Assembly (NCBI GenBank): GCA_018676675.1 | Contig: JABHEG010000118.1 | Span: 1 to 64,000 of the forward strand | Direction: 5' to 3' | DNA from: Lentisphaerota bacterium | Lineage (GTDB): Bacteria; Verrucomicrobiota; Lentisphaeria; Oligosphaerales; JABHEG01 | Length of the DNA stretch: 64,000 nucleotides | Shown here: positions 49,526-58,917 of the stretch, piece by piece | How the letters are laid out: every line of letters starts with the position of its first letter | Numbering within the stretch: the stretch's first letter is position 1 | Made by a program: the position numbers and the translations under genes | The notes under the pieces: model-generated | Told to the model about the DNA's origin: nothing | Seen by the model: only the letters and a program-made list of their open reading frames with translations | Databases searched by the model: none

Positions 49526-52500
49526 TCAGCGAAACACAAGCCGGCCGAAACGGGCGACGGCTCCCCTGTGTTCCGCAGGCCAGTCGACTGGTGGTCCCGC
49601 ACGACGCACCGAGACGGCCAGCCGCCAGCAGGCAGCGGGTGCAGGCTTTCCCTCAAGTGTGGCAAACGGAACGGTGAATGTCACCTGTGAGTGATCCGCC
49701 TCGCCGTCGCGGACAACTGCCCATTCCCCGCCCCAATCCGCTCCCCTCAGGTGCTTGTTGTGGAACGCACTGTAGGCCCAGCGCGCGTCGGCACGGCTGC
49801 CATTGCCATCGGTCAGGAACGCGTGGTAAGTCTTCTCACTGCGCCCGGACGCGACCAACAGCGTCACGCAGAGGCGCTTGTTAAGGCCGCGGAAGTCATC
49901 GTGCTTTAACGGTGTGGTCTGGTTGGGGTTCCCGGGTAGAGCAACAGTCACTCTGAGCGCGTCTTGCGTCCAGCCTACTCGTAGCTTGTCGTCTTTGCCG
50001 AGGGCCGCTTCCTGGTCCATGCTTGGGGTGGGAGCGCAGACGAGTTCGGGCACGAGCCGGACAGGCACGCGAGCACGGAAAACGGCGATTCTTCCGGCGG
50101 TGTAGAGGATGTTCGCCGCCAGTGCGGTGTCAGCATCAGCGGGGGGGAATGTGCCGACTATCCTGGCCGTGAGCGTTGCCTTTCCCCCCGGCGCCAGTTC
50201 GCATTCGCTCTGTACAGGTGTTGCGCTGAGTCCGTCGGCAGACTCTGCAGTGGTCCAGGTCACATGTGCGGTTACGGCCCGGTCAAAGCTGTTGCGCAGT
50301 GGCAACAGGACTGTGGAGTCAACATGGTCGAGCTCAGCTGTCACGGTGGTTGGTACGAATGACGCACGCAGCTTCTTGCACGTACTGTAACCTGGCAACC
50401 AGTCGGGGAATTGCAGCGCTTTGCCCTCGCGTAGAGCATAGCTCGTTTCAGTTGCGGCACGGAGATCGAGTTCCTTGCGCACTCCGAGCCGGCCCAGGGT
50501 CGTCCACGTCTCATGGTTGAAGAAGAAGACACCCGGCGCCCCTGCATCGAACACCTGCTTCACGCAGCGCTCGATGCCGGTTGGGCCGAGGCGGCCCGAT
50601 GGTTCATCATCGGGGAGTGCGTACCCGGAGACCTTGCGTGGCCACACTTCGGTTCGGGTGCTCTGCGCCATCCGCACGAAGTCCAGGCATGTCTTGCCCT
50701 CGGGCATAAGGATGTCGAACACGCTTTCACGGATCCAGGTTGCCGGATCGAGGCCCTGGTCGCTGAGTGTGGCTGTACCCCAGTGACGCATGAACAGCGA
50801 TTCATCCCCGAAACTGGCACAGAGCTTGACGCGGCGCGCCTTGGTTGCGTTCACCTCATCGATTCTGCGTCGCAGAGCGCGCACGAATCGGTTCATGTGC
50901 TGGGCCTTATCAGGTTCGTCTTCATTGAAGAAGTGTCCGTAGCGGGTGAAGTCGATAGTGAATCCATCGATGTCGTGGTTGGCACAGATCCAGGCGATCT
51001 TGCGGATCTGGAACGCCTGCACCTCGGGCTGTGCATAGTCCCACGTGCCGCGTCCGCGCTGCACTCTCCATTCGGGGTGCTCACGTATGAAACGGTCACG
51101 TGAGTAGGAACGTTCCATCATGGTTGCGACAAACAGCTCGAGCCCCAGCTCGTGGGCCCGCTCCGCCAAGACCTTGACGATGTTCACGTCTTCGTCGCGG
51201 CACCAGCGGAAGAACGCGTTGGCTCGGAAATCGCCGTCGCGCACATGTCCACTCAGTTGGAACAGCTCGGTGTAGGGGGTCGGTATGGTGAGACCGCCAA
51301 GGCCACCCAGTGAGAAATGAAGAAACGCTGCACTGGGTGTCCGCAACGGTTCGAGCAATCGGGCGATACAGGCGGGATCTTGTGTGCCCCAGCGCCAGAA
51401 GTATGAGTAGCCGTCGTTGTCGAACCCGATCACGCGCGTTGCCGGGGTCGCGGACTCGGCCTCGTGCCGGGCGACCTGTTCCGGGGAGAGTCGCACCAGG
51501 CGTATGCCGGCCACGGCCGCATTGCAGAGCTGCGTTGCACTGTCATAGGTTCCAAACGGCTGCTGAAAGACCAAGCCCTGACCGGTCAAGTCGGCATTGC
51601 GGAACCGCAGGTCGACCAGCCGTGGTCCTGAGCGGCTCTTTTTGGCGGGGGCAATCTGTTGTGGGTCGAGATGCAGGAAATAGGGGTCGTCCGACAGCCG
51701 AACATCAATCCCCCCGCCTTCCTCCCCGCGCACCGTGGTTACCCAGACTTCGTACCAGCCTTCGACCGTCAGCGGCAATCGTAGCGCTGGCGCCAGGCAG
51801 CCTCGCGGGTCGGCTGGATCGTGCTCCTTGACACAGAGCATGTGCCGAGTATCTTCGCTGCTCTCACAGCGATATGGACGGCGCCACCACACGCCCTTCT
51901 GCGACGTTTCGCTGATCGCTGTACGTGGCCCAAACGCGCCCATATCATCGAACACGAGCTCATCTCCCGGCCGCACGTCCGTCGGCACGACTGCTGGGTT
52001 GCGGAAGATGCGGCCCTGCAGAAGGATGCTCCGGGCAATTCGCTCCGGCCGCCCTGGGAGTGTCGCCGTGACGGCATGCTCGCCGCGCACCAGCCTGTCG
52101 AGCGCAGCCCCGGTGAATGTCACGGTGGCGGCGTTGTCCACGACGGGGGCATCCAGTTGCAGCAGCACGTCACCCGTGAAGGTCTGCAGACTGAACCGGA
52201 CTGGGCCCATTGTTTGTGGCCGCACAGCAACCTGGCATGTGGCAGCTTGACCCGGGGGCACAGTGCCGGGACCGGTCAGCGCACTGAACAGCGGGGGCTC
52301 TGGAACACGGTGCCAGGCGAACGCCTCACTGCCGCTGTCCAGAGGCAACTCACTCAAGTCACCATCGAAACGCAGCGGTTCCAGGTCGTCAAGTCTGAGG
52401 CGGTCGATCAGAACGGTCAAACGACTGCTGTTTGCCACCTTGGGCAAACCGTCGGCGTAATTCCACAGAGCCAGGGCGTCGGAGCGCCATGTCACGCCAT

Positions 52501-53101
52501 CCGGTAGACGAAGGCTACTGGTACCCGCCAGGGCGCCGTCGAGCGTCCGGTTGAAGCCAGCGTGCAGCGTGCGGTTGGTCGGTGTGTAGATGCAGTCAAC
52601 ATCGTAGACGGTGTCGTAGGCAAGTCCGGCCTGCTCGCCCTTGGTGAGGTGCAGCTTTCCGAGACTGTCACCGACGAACGCATACCCACAAAGACCGCGT
52701 TCTGATGAGTGGCGGTGGATGATCACACCCGCTCCATTGCTCATGAAGTCAGCGCCGCGCGCGTGGACACCGACAAAGAGAAGGGCGGCGTAGCTGTGCG
52801 GACCGGATGTGCGGAAGCGGAAGCGTAGCCGGAACGGTGTGTCTGCGTCTTTGGCCATGACCACTCGCGCACGTTCAGCGAGGGGCTTCTTGCGTGTGGC
52901 CGTGACTTGAAGGCAACCTCTGTTCTCGCCCCACGTATCGTCTGCGTACGCTGCCGCAGACATCGTGGTCACTCCCAACGCGAGCCGAATGACCAAAGCC
53001 CGCGTGACCTGTTGCAGGAAGGGCTCTGCCGTCCTGGTGGATTTCGCGGTGCGGTGGGCGCCATTGGTGTCCGTCATCGTTCCTGTGTGTCCGTGTTTCA
53101 T
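49526..53101 (-). CDS. Large secreted GHL10-like protein with C-terminal CBM9/DOMON-like domain
   Basis: A 1191-residue protein. The ATG at 53101 has GGAGG 8-9 nt upstream, and the signal peptide lies after a long basic leader (LALGVTTMSAAAYADD). Residues about 55-250 resemble a LamG-like sandwich (FRLRFRFRTSGPHSYAALLF). Ig-like and carbohydrate-binding-like domains fill about 270-540. A TIM barrel runs from about 550 to 830 (VIGFDNDGYSYFWRWG, ERAHELGLELFVATMMER, YAQPEVQAFQIRKIAWICAN, HDIDGFTIDFTRYGHFF). This is the same 'PEV...iDGf' pattern as in the convergent gene ending at 49402. The C-terminus from about 1040 (KLRVGWTQDALRVTVAL, VTFTVPFATLEG, WRLAVSVRRAG) looks like a CBM9/DOMON-type domain. 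Function is inferred as glycan hydrolysis. Confidence 0.76.
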   Translation of the reverse strand: MKHGHTGTMTDTNGAHRTAKSTRTAEPFLQQVTRALVIRLALGVTTMSAAAYADDTWGENRGCLQVTATRKKPLAERARVVMAKDADTPFRLRFRFRTSGPHSYAALLFVGVHARGADFMSNGAGVIIHRHSSERGLCGYAFVGDSLGKLHLTKGEQAGLAYDTVYDVDCIYTPTNRTLHAGFNRTLDGALAGTSSLRLPDGVTWRSDALALWNYADGLPKVANSSRLTVLIDRLRLDDLEPLRFDGDLSELPLDSGSEAFAWHRVPEPPLFSALTGPGTVPPGQAATCQVAVRPQTMGPVRFSLQTFTGDVLLQLDAPVVDNAATVTFTGAALDRLVRGEHAVTATLPGRPERIARSILLQGRIFRNPAVVPTDVRPGDELVFDDMGAFGPRTAISETSQKGVWWRRPYRCESSEDTRHMLCVKEHDPADPRGCLAPALRLPLTVEGWYEVWVTTVRGEEGGGIDVRLSDDPYFLHLDPQQIAPAKKSRSGPRLVDLRFRNADLTGQGLVFQQPFGTYDSATQLCNAAVAGIRLVRLSPEQVARHEAESATPATRVIGFDNDGYSYFWRWGTQDPACIARLLEPLRTPSAAFLHFSLGGLGGLTIPTPYTELFQLSGHVRDGDFRANAFFRWCRDEDVNIVKVLAERAHELGLELFVATMMERSYSRDRFIREHPEWRVQRGRGTWDYAQPEVQAFQIRKIAWICANHDIDGFTIDFTRYGHFFNEDEPDKAQHMNRFVRALRRRIDEVNATKARRVKLCASFGDESLFMRHWGTATLSDQGLDPATWIRESVFDILMPEGKTCLDFVRMAQSTRTEVWPRKVSGYALPDDEPSGRLGPTGIERCVKQVFDAGAPGVFFFNHETWTTLGRLGVRKELDLRAATETSYALREGKALQFPDWLPGYSTCKKLRASFVPTTVTAELDHVDSTVLLPLRNSFDRAVTAHVTWTTAESADGLSATPVQSECELAPGGKATLTARIVGTFPPADADTALAANILYTAGRIAVFRARVPVRLVPELVCAPTPSMDQEAALGKDDKLRVGWTQDALRVTVALPGNPNQTTPLKHDDFRGLNKRLCVTLLVASGRSEKTYHAFLTDGNGSRADARWAYSAFHNKHLRGADWGGEWAVVRDGEADHSQVTFTVPFATLEGKPAPAACWRLAVSVRRAGPPVDWPAEHRGAVARFGRLVFR

Positions 53102-53513
53102 CTGCGACGGCCTCCATCCCGCATCCCGTTACTTCCAAGGCGGAGAGAAGGGATCAGTGTCAGCGGTCCGTCGCTACGAAGACGACTCGGGGCGGTGTAG
53201 ATACAGCTGTGCTCTGTCGATGCCTTAACCTGCCGGTCTGTCGGGACAAGTCCAACTGCATATGACGGCCTCCGCCGTGCAGAGCTGGGGCAGGGAGGCC
53301 GCAGAACCCCGGACGACGAGCCGAATTGACAGTTGCGGTGGACATGTGCGCGTGCATCCCGGCAGCTTTCCCCATGGCTCGCTTCGCGCTCAAATTGTCA
53401 ATGGCGGCTCCAGCAGGGAAGCGTATGAGGGACTCTATTACCACTGCAGAACGCCACGCACCCAGCAGAGAGAGGGGCCCCCCGTACCACCGTTCCACAA
53501 GAAGGAAACAGCG
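53102..53513. other. 412-bp divergent intergenic region, no clear element
   Basis: The gap separates the divergent starts at 53101 and 53514 and must hold promoters for both large genes. A TTGACA occurs at about 53326, but no matching -10 box follows at the right distance. A longer open frame (from 53262) runs into the 53514 gene but has no signal peptide or codon support. No RNA gene, palindromic repeat or terminator was seen. Confidence 0.55.
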
Positions 53514-56324
53514 ATGCCTTACCGTTCTATTTTCAGGAGCCTCCCGGTCTTCTGGTTGGCTGCAACGCTCGTCGCTTCGGCCCAGCAGCATCGACTTGAT
53601 CTCACCTCGGGCATGCTGGTCAACGAAAGCGATGTCGGCACGCCAGAGATGCTGGTGGATGAACAGCGTGAGATCATCGGGCCACCCGTGGGCATGCCGA
53701 CGTCCGGGTGGAAGATCCCTTCACAGCTCTGGGAGAAGGCCTTCCCGGCTAGCGTTCATCTGGATCTCGGAGCGGAGAAGAACCTGTCGGCTCTGTGGGT
53801 CTACGACACCAATGGGCGTGGGGATCTGACCGTGGCTGCCGGTCAGCCCGGACAATGGGAGACGGCGGCAACCTACGATTGCGGAGCTTACAGGAAGTGG
53901 GTCTCTATCCCATTGGAGGTCACGACCCGGTACCTGCGTCTGACTCGTGCGAACGCCGGTGCCAATATCAGTGAGATCGCACTCTACGAATACACGCCCG
54001 AAGCCTACCGGGAGATGGTGGCACAGAAGGTCGAGGAGAAGCGCAAGGCCGCCGAACGTGAGGCAGCTCTGAAGACGGCTCGGGAGGAAGCTCTGAAGCG
54101 GCCCCTGGTGGAGTTCCCCCCGTACGGCACACTGTCACTGGTGGACGAGGTGATCTGTTCGGACGTTGATCAGAACCGCCCGCTGACTGAGTATCCGACC
54201 GGCGCGAGCAGCCAGGCGCAGATTCTCGGCAGGTCCTGTCGCGTGGTTGCCCCCGTCCGCGGCGAGTCTTCCTACATCAGCTACCGGGTTGGCAAGACGA
54301 AGCTGCTCCGACCGGGCGGAGCCTACGTGTTAGCTGTGGAGTACCCGGAGGATGTACCGCGAACCATGGTCGTCATCAATACGGGCAACGAGACGGCGAG
54401 GGGGTTCCACACGGGTCCGACAGTGGGAGATGCTCTCCACGCCAAGTATGTCAATAGCCTGACGGAGTCGCTTGACGTGCCCCTTTCAGGGAAATGGGAG
54501 ACGTGGTCGTTGCTGATTCGCCTTCACGACCGCTTTCCTGAGTTGGGACTGGTGCGCGGGAAAGGACAGCGCCCGTTGACACCAGAGGATGGCTTCGATG
54601 TCACAGTCGCTCAGTTCTCGGCCCGCAACGCTCCGATGTCCAAGGGCATTGCCGTTGGTCGCATTCGTCTGTATGAGGTGATTGATCCGGAGAAGCTCGC
54701 CCGGCCTCTGCGCCTCCCACCTGACGGGCTCCCGAGACGTCACCTGTTCTGGCGTGAGGAGATGGCTGATGGCGTCCTGGGTTCGAAGAGCACGAAGAGC
54801 GAAGACCGCGGAGTCGAAGATCGGCTGGATTGGTACCGGTACAAAGCTGATCTCATGTCCTTCCTGGGGATGAACACGTTCGCCAAAGACCTTCTCGAGT
54901 TTGGTGCCTGCCAGCATTGGGATTCCACTCCGCATGGAGGAAACGCCTGGGTCTACTTCGATGGGGTAACCAAAGACCTCTGGGGGCAGATTGTCGAACT
55001 CATGGGGAAGCGTGGATTCAGCGTGTTTCCCTACTACGAGTACAGCGGCAGTAAGGGAGCCAAAGGCCTGGGGAACGAGCGCCGCTGCAAGCCGCTGACT
55101 CGAGATGACGCCTACACCCACATCAAGTGGATCGAGACTCACAATGCGGATATCACCGATCCGGATACCTTCGAGGATTTTCGCAAGATGCTCGACATCA
55201 CGGTGGTCCAACAGCGGCGCAAAGCCCGGTTTGTCGGGGCCTGGATCCGTTCGCGTGGGCAGATGCCGGTGAGCTTCAGTGATGCCACTCGGAAGCGCTT
55301 CAGCGATGAGGTGAACGAGGGGCAGGCGGTCACCCGTGCGTCACTCCAAAAGGACAAGGCTCTCTACGCGTCCTACCTTGCCTGGTGGCAGGGGAAGCGA
55401 CGGACCTTCCTGTCAGCTATGAAGGACTACTTGCGGACGAATGGCGTTGAGGATGCAGTGGTCCTCTACACGGGCTGCGCAGGCGAGCCCGGCGTCGGCT
55501 TCGGCTCCTGGGAACCACGTATGGTGACCGACACACCTCCTGCGTGGCAGGGCCTTCTCAAGCAACCTGAGCATATCACCGGCAAGAAGGAGGTCATTGA
55601 CGCCGTCAGTATCGCTCGTGTTGTAACTGACGATCTCTACCTGGCGGGACTGACCTCTCCCGGGCTGACTTGGGGAGAGTGGGAGGTCCAGCATTCGCGC
55701 CCTGCGGACGACCCGCTGGCCTACACGGACACAGCGGGGGTGATGCTGTCTCATGCATTCAATCGGCTCTACACGGTGTCCTCCCCGCGCACCTTTGATG
55801 CCTTTCGTACCCCGGCCGGTCTGGCCCTGATGCGTCACTACGCCCTGAACGAGCACATGCTGTTCGACAAGAGTGACAAACAACTGTTCAGGTATTTCGT
55901 GGCGGACATCGAGAGGGCCGGCCCGTCCTGTATGGTCGCCGAAGCCGTGGCCGTGGCAAATGGGGACCCGACCATGATCGGTTACCTGGCCGGCTGCAAC
56001 TACGGGCGGGGTTTCCCGGCCCCGGTCCGCGATTTCAACGCCGACTTTCTGGCCCTTCCCGCTCTCCCGAGCACAGTTGTTCACGGCGCATGTGATGACT
56101 TGGATGTGGTCGTCAGAAGAGTGGCGACTCCCAAACACGGCACCTGGATTGCCGTCGTCAATACCGGGATGGGAGCCAAGGACAGCGTGTGGGTGAGGAT
56201 CAATGGGGGCGGAGCGGTTGCGGACGCTGTGACCGGACGCGAAATCCTGGTGAAGAACGGCGGCGTTGCGTTGTCCATGGGGCCTTGCCAGTTGCGGAGC
56301 CTGCATGTTGTCCCGGACAAGTAA
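53514..56324 (+). CDS. Large secreted protein, unrecognised barrel with discoidin-like N-domain
   Basis: A 936-residue protein; the ATG at 53514 follows AAGAAGGA by about 7 nt and opens a signal peptide (MPYRSIFRSLPVFWLAATLVASAQ). Residues about 30-165 look like a discoidin-type sandwich (SVHLDLGAEKNLSALWVYDT, RYLRLTRANAGANISEIALYE). A short charged helix follows at about 170-200 (EEKRKAAEREAALKTAREEALKR). The region from about 410 to 800 has spaced FWREEM, MNTFAKDLLEFG, GKRGFSVFPYYEYSG and GLTWGEWEVQHS segments, suggestive of a TIM-barrel hydrolase, but I cannot place it in a named family. The C-terminus (WIAVVNTGMGAKDSVWVRI) is a beta-domain common on such enzymes. The array of 52-bp repeats starts just after its stop. 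Confidence 0.72.
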   Translation: MPYRSIFRSLPVFWLAATLVASAQQHRLDLTSGMLVNESDVGTPEMLVDEQREIIGPPVGMPTSGWKIPSQLWEKAFPASVHLDLGAEKNLSALWVYDTNGRGDLTVAAGQPGQWETAATYDCGAYRKWVSIPLEVTTRYLRLTRANAGANISEIALYEYTPEAYREMVAQKVEEKRKAAEREAALKTAREEALKRPLVEFPPYGTLSLVDEVICSDVDQNRPLTEYPTGASSQAQILGRSCRVVAPVRGESSYISYRVGKTKLLRPGGAYVLAVEYPEDVPRTMVVINTGNETARGFHTGPTVGDALHAKYVNSLTESLDVPLSGKWETWSLLIRLHDRFPELGLVRGKGQRPLTPEDGFDVTVAQFSARNAPMSKGIAVGRIRLYEVIDPEKLARPLRLPPDGLPRRHLFWREEMADGVLGSKSTKSEDRGVEDRLDWYRYKADLMSFLGMNTFAKDLLEFGACQHWDSTPHGGNAWVYFDGVTKDLWGQIVELMGKRGFSVFPYYEYSGSKGAKGLGNERRCKPLTRDDAYTHIKWIETHNADITDPDTFEDFRKMLDITVVQQRRKARFVGAWIRSRGQMPVSFSDATRKRFSDEVNEGQAVTRASLQKDKALYASYLAWWQGKRRTFLSAMKDYLRTNGVEDAVVLYTGCAGEPGVGFGSWEPRMVTDTPPAWQGLLKQPEHITGKKEVIDAVSIARVVTDDLYLAGLTSPGLTWGEWEVQHSRPADDPLAYTDTAGVMLSHAFNRLYTVSSPRTFDAFRTPAGLALMRHYALNEHMLFDKSDKQLFRYFVADIERAGPSCMVAEAVAVANGDPTMIGYLAGCNYGRGFPAPVRDFNADFLALPALPSTVVHGACDDLDVVVRRVATPKHGTWIAVVNTGMGAKDSVWVRINGGGAVADAVTGREILVKNGGVALSMGPCQLRSLHVVPDK

Positions 56325-56340
56325 TCCGGGGCATCTTTCG

Positions 56341-56567
56341 CTTGTACGCCGCACGGCCCTCCGGGCGGCATCTTCTTCTGGCGATCGGAGGGCCGCTCGC
56401 CGTACAAGGGAACCGGGCGGCATCTTTTTCTGGCGATCGGAGGGCCGCTCGCCGTACAAGGGAACCGGGCGGCATCTTCTTCTGGCGATCGGAGGGCCGC
56501 TCGCCGCACAAGAAGCTCGGGCGGCATCCTCCGCTTGCACGCCGCTTCCGCAAGCCACGGCTCTGTT
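56341..56567. repeat. 52-bp tandem repeat array with inverted flank
   Basis: GGGCGGCATCTTCTTCTGG-type units start at 56363, 56415, 56467 and 56519, an exact 52-bp period: three full units and a partial fourth. The left flank 56341-56363 (CTTGTAC...GGCCCTCCG) is a 20/23 inverted copy of 56386-56408 inside the first unit, so a large hairpin can form. The right end carries CGCTTGCACGCCGC, echoing CGCTTGTACGCCGC on the left. It ends in a degenerate arm of the other dispersed repeat (56542-56567, CCGCTTCCGCAAGCCACGG). There are no unique spacers. The unit length is not a multiple of three, so the reading frame shifts between units. It fills most of the 315-bp gap. Confidence 0.9.
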
Positions 56568-56639
56568 CGGATAGCCGTCCGTGGCTATAGTGTCGTGATG
56601 TGATCACCCGCCGTTCCCTGAGCAAAGAGGAAGCACGTC

Positions 56640-57710
56640 ATGACTCCCCGTGAACGAATCCTGGCCGCCATGCGTCGGCAACAACCCGATCGCCTTCCCT
56701 TCGTCTTCGGCATGACCCCGCCTATTCAGGCCGAGTTCGAGCGTCAGACCGGCGCAAGCAACGCGGCAGAGTTTTACGACTTTGACGAGCGGGGCGTGGG
56801 ATTCGGCCCTTCACCCACGCCTGCGGACTTCGCGCCATACTACGCCGGGCGCGAGTTCTCCGGCCCTGCCCATATCGATGGGACTTGGGGATTCGCCACA
56901 GTGGCCATGGAAGGCGATACGCACTTCCGCCACTTTGAGAGCCCCTTCGATGGCAAGGAGTTCTCGGTTGACGATGCCCTGACCTATCCCATCCCCGACT
57001 TCGACAACCCGGTCCGCTACACCACGGTCGCGGAGCAGAACGCGGCTTGGCATGCCAAAGGCTACGCGACGCGGCACATTGCCGGATTCTGCACGTACGA
57101 TCTTTCCTGGCTGATCCGGGGATACGAGCCGTTCCTGATGGATATGGCCATGGAGAGCGAAGCGGCGCTCGTGCTGATGGACCGCGTGTCGGACGCGGTG
57201 GCCGCCCAGATGCGTCAAATGGCCGGGCGTGGCACCGACATTGTCGGCGTTGGCGAAGACGTTGGGGGACAGACTGCCCTGATGATGAGCCCGACCCTGT
57301 GGCGCGGCCAGATCAAGCCCCGTCTGGCCAAGATCATCGCTGCCGCCAAGAATGCCAAGCCGGACGTACTGTTCTTCTACCACAGTGACGGCAATATCGA
57401 CGTGATCATTCCTGACCTGATCGAGATTGGCGTGGATATCCTCAACCCCGTCCAGCCTGAGTGTATGGACCCCGTCGCCATCAAGGAGCAATACGGGGAT
57501 CAGCTGGCGTTCTGGGGAGCCGTGGGCACGCAGACCACCATGCCGTTCGGCACCCCGCAGGATGTGTGTGACTGCGTTCACCACCTGTTCGAGACGGTTG
57601 GCAAGGGCGGCGGCTTTCTATGCTCCCCGAGCCATGTACTTGAGCCTGAAGTGCCCTGGGCCAACATCGAGGCCTTCATCGACGCCTGCCGTGAGTGTGT
57701 CTACGACTGA
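56640..57710 (+). CDS. URO-D superfamily protein with altered metal motif
   Basis: A 356-residue protein of the uroporphyrinogen decarboxylase superfamily, which includes HemE and the MtaA/MtbA-type cobamide methyltransferases. It starts MTPRERILAAMRRQQPDRLPF after GAGGA (about 9 nt). The barrel has FFYHSDGNIDVIIPDLIEIGVDILNPVQPECMDP and FWGAVGTQTTMPFGTPQDV. In the methyltransferases the zinc ligands lie in HxC; here the motif is His248-Ser249-Asp250, so the cysteine is replaced. The C-terminal ligand position reads CSPSHVL. It is too divergent for HemE; a methyltransferase-like or other C1 role is possible. It converges on a second family member with an 11-bp gap. Confidence 0.85.
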   Translation: MTPRERILAAMRRQQPDRLPFVFGMTPPIQAEFERQTGASNAAEFYDFDERGVGFGPSPTPADFAPYYAGREFSGPAHIDGTWGFATVAMEGDTHFRHFESPFDGKEFSVDDALTYPIPDFDNPVRYTTVAEQNAAWHAKGYATRHIAGFCTYDLSWLIRGYEPFLMDMAMESEAALVLMDRVSDAVAAQMRQMAGRGTDIVGVGEDVGGQTALMMSPTLWRGQIKPRLAKIIAAAKNAKPDVLFFYHSDGNIDVIIPDLIEIGVDILNPVQPECMDPVAIKEQYGDQLAFWGAVGTQTTMPFGTPQDVCDCVHHLFETVGKGGGFLCSPSHVLEPEVPWANIEAFIDACRECVYD

Positions 57711-57721
57711 GCAGAGGCGAC

Positions 57722-58732
57722 TCACTGATCATTGACGGTCTCGATGAGAGCGAGGATGTTCTCCGGTTTGGCGTCGCCGGGGATCCCGTGCGCCGGAGCG
57801 AGGATAAGCCCTCCATCACGCCCCACTTCGGCCATCATGCGGCGGGCTTCAGCTCGGACGTCATCCGGTGTTCCGTACGGCAGCAACTTCTGAGTACTGA
57901 TGCCTCCCCAGAAGCTGAGTCGGTCCCCGTAGAGCCGTTTCATCTCGTATACATCCATCACTTCGGGCTGGAACGGATTGAAGCAGTCCAGGCCGATCTC
58001 AATGAGCTGCGGGAAGACCTCCTGGACCTTTCCGCAGGAGTGAATGGTGACAAACTTCCCCGCTTGCTTGCCCACCCCGTATTGCCTGGCCAAACGCGGC
58101 ATGAGGAAGCGTTCCCAGGCGTCTTTCCCCATCAGAAGCCCCAGCTGCGATCCCCAGTCATCACCGAAATGCACTGCATCGATGTCGTAGGCCACGGCCT
58201 GTTCGACCATGGCGACATTGTAGTCACAGATGGCATCGAGTAATTCTTCGACGAACTCCGGGGTTTCCATCATGTCGATGAACAGGTTCTCCATGCCACG
58301 TAGGGTCCAGGCGCGTTCGAAGAGCGAGAAACCAATGCTGAACTGCACGAAACGCCCCGCATCGTGGGCAGCGGTGCAACGCTCAGCAAAGCCCGCGAAA
58401 CGCGATGGATCGCTCGGGTTCGGAAGCTCCAGCGCGCTAAGGTCTCGTTCGGGAAGGACACAGTTGCAGACGTTCCCGATGTCCCGATCGATGCTGCGGT
58501 CCCACTGAACGCCGAACTCATCCTGGCGGACTGTTTCGCTGATCGCCTGACACTTCGGGCCGGGGGTCGCGACTAACCCGGCGGCACAGTTGTCCATGTC
58601 GCCGAGGAAGTCGTTCCCCCCGCAATACGCCACCATGGCCGCCATGGCCTTCTGGGTGAAACCAATCTGGTATGGGGTCTTGTCGGGCTGCTGATGGGCT
58701 AGACTTGCGATTACACGTTCTCGGTTAGTCAT
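57722..58732 (-). CDS. URO-D superfamily protein, methyltransferase-like with HxC motif
   Basis: A 336-residue URO-D superfamily protein starting MTNRERVIASLAHQQPDKTPYQ at 58732, with GAGGA 6-7 nt upstream. An in-frame ATG at 58888 would place the hairpin repeat inside the gene and is rejected. Key segments are IDAVHFGDDWGSQLGLLM, TIHSCGKVQEVFPQLIEIGLDCFNPFQPEVMD and SFWGGISTQKLLPYGTPDDV. His231 and Cys233 form the HxC of cobamide-dependent methyltransferases, and a His in LAPAHGI occupies the position of the third zinc ligand (usually Cys). It may transfer methyl groups from an unknown substrate or corrinoid. It is convergent with the 56640 gene and lies downstream of the DUF6807 gene on the same strand. 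Confidence 0.87.
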   Translation of the reverse strand: MTNRERVIASLAHQQPDKTPYQIGFTQKAMAAMVAYCGGNDFLGDMDNCAAGLVATPGPKCQAISETVRQDEFGVQWDRSIDRDIGNVCNCVLPERDLSALELPNPSDPSRFAGFAERCTAAHDAGRFVQFSIGFSLFERAWTLRGMENLFIDMMETPEFVEELLDAICDYNVAMVEQAVAYDIDAVHFGDDWGSQLGLLMGKDAWERFLMPRLARQYGVGKQAGKFVTIHSCGKVQEVFPQLIEIGLDCFNPFQPEVMDVYEMKRLYGDRLSFWGGISTQKLLPYGTPDDVRAEARRMMAEVGRDGGLILAPAHGIPGDAKPENILALIETVNDQ

Positions 58733-58817
58733 CGGTCGGTCCTCAATCGGCGGGTTTACCCCAATGCTATCAGGGTTCTCTAGCCATTGCCTTGGCGGAG
58801 GGGCAGTCGGAGCACAG

Positions 58818-58866
58818 CGGCTCCTCCCACATTGAGAAGAGGAAGCAACCAACGTGGGAGAGGCCG
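58818..58866. repeat. CCCACATTG hairpin, second copy
   Basis: CTCCCACATTG (58824-58834) pairs with CAACGTGGGAG (58850-58860) at 10 of 11 positions, with CGG/CCG outer pairs. It is the counterpart of the hairpin at 45817-45873. It lies in the 185-bp gap between the DUF6807 stop and the URO-D start on the minus strand, without a clear U-tract. Confidence 0.72.
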
Positions 58867-58917
58867 TCTGCCGTCCTTGTCTTCCCACGCTTTCACGTTC
58901 TCACGCCTCCACGCCTC

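Noticed and set aside
55413..56558. 381-codon minus-strand open frame with a repeated peptide
   Set aside because: The repeated peptide comes from the 52-bp DNA array and the remainder is antisense to the 53514 gene.
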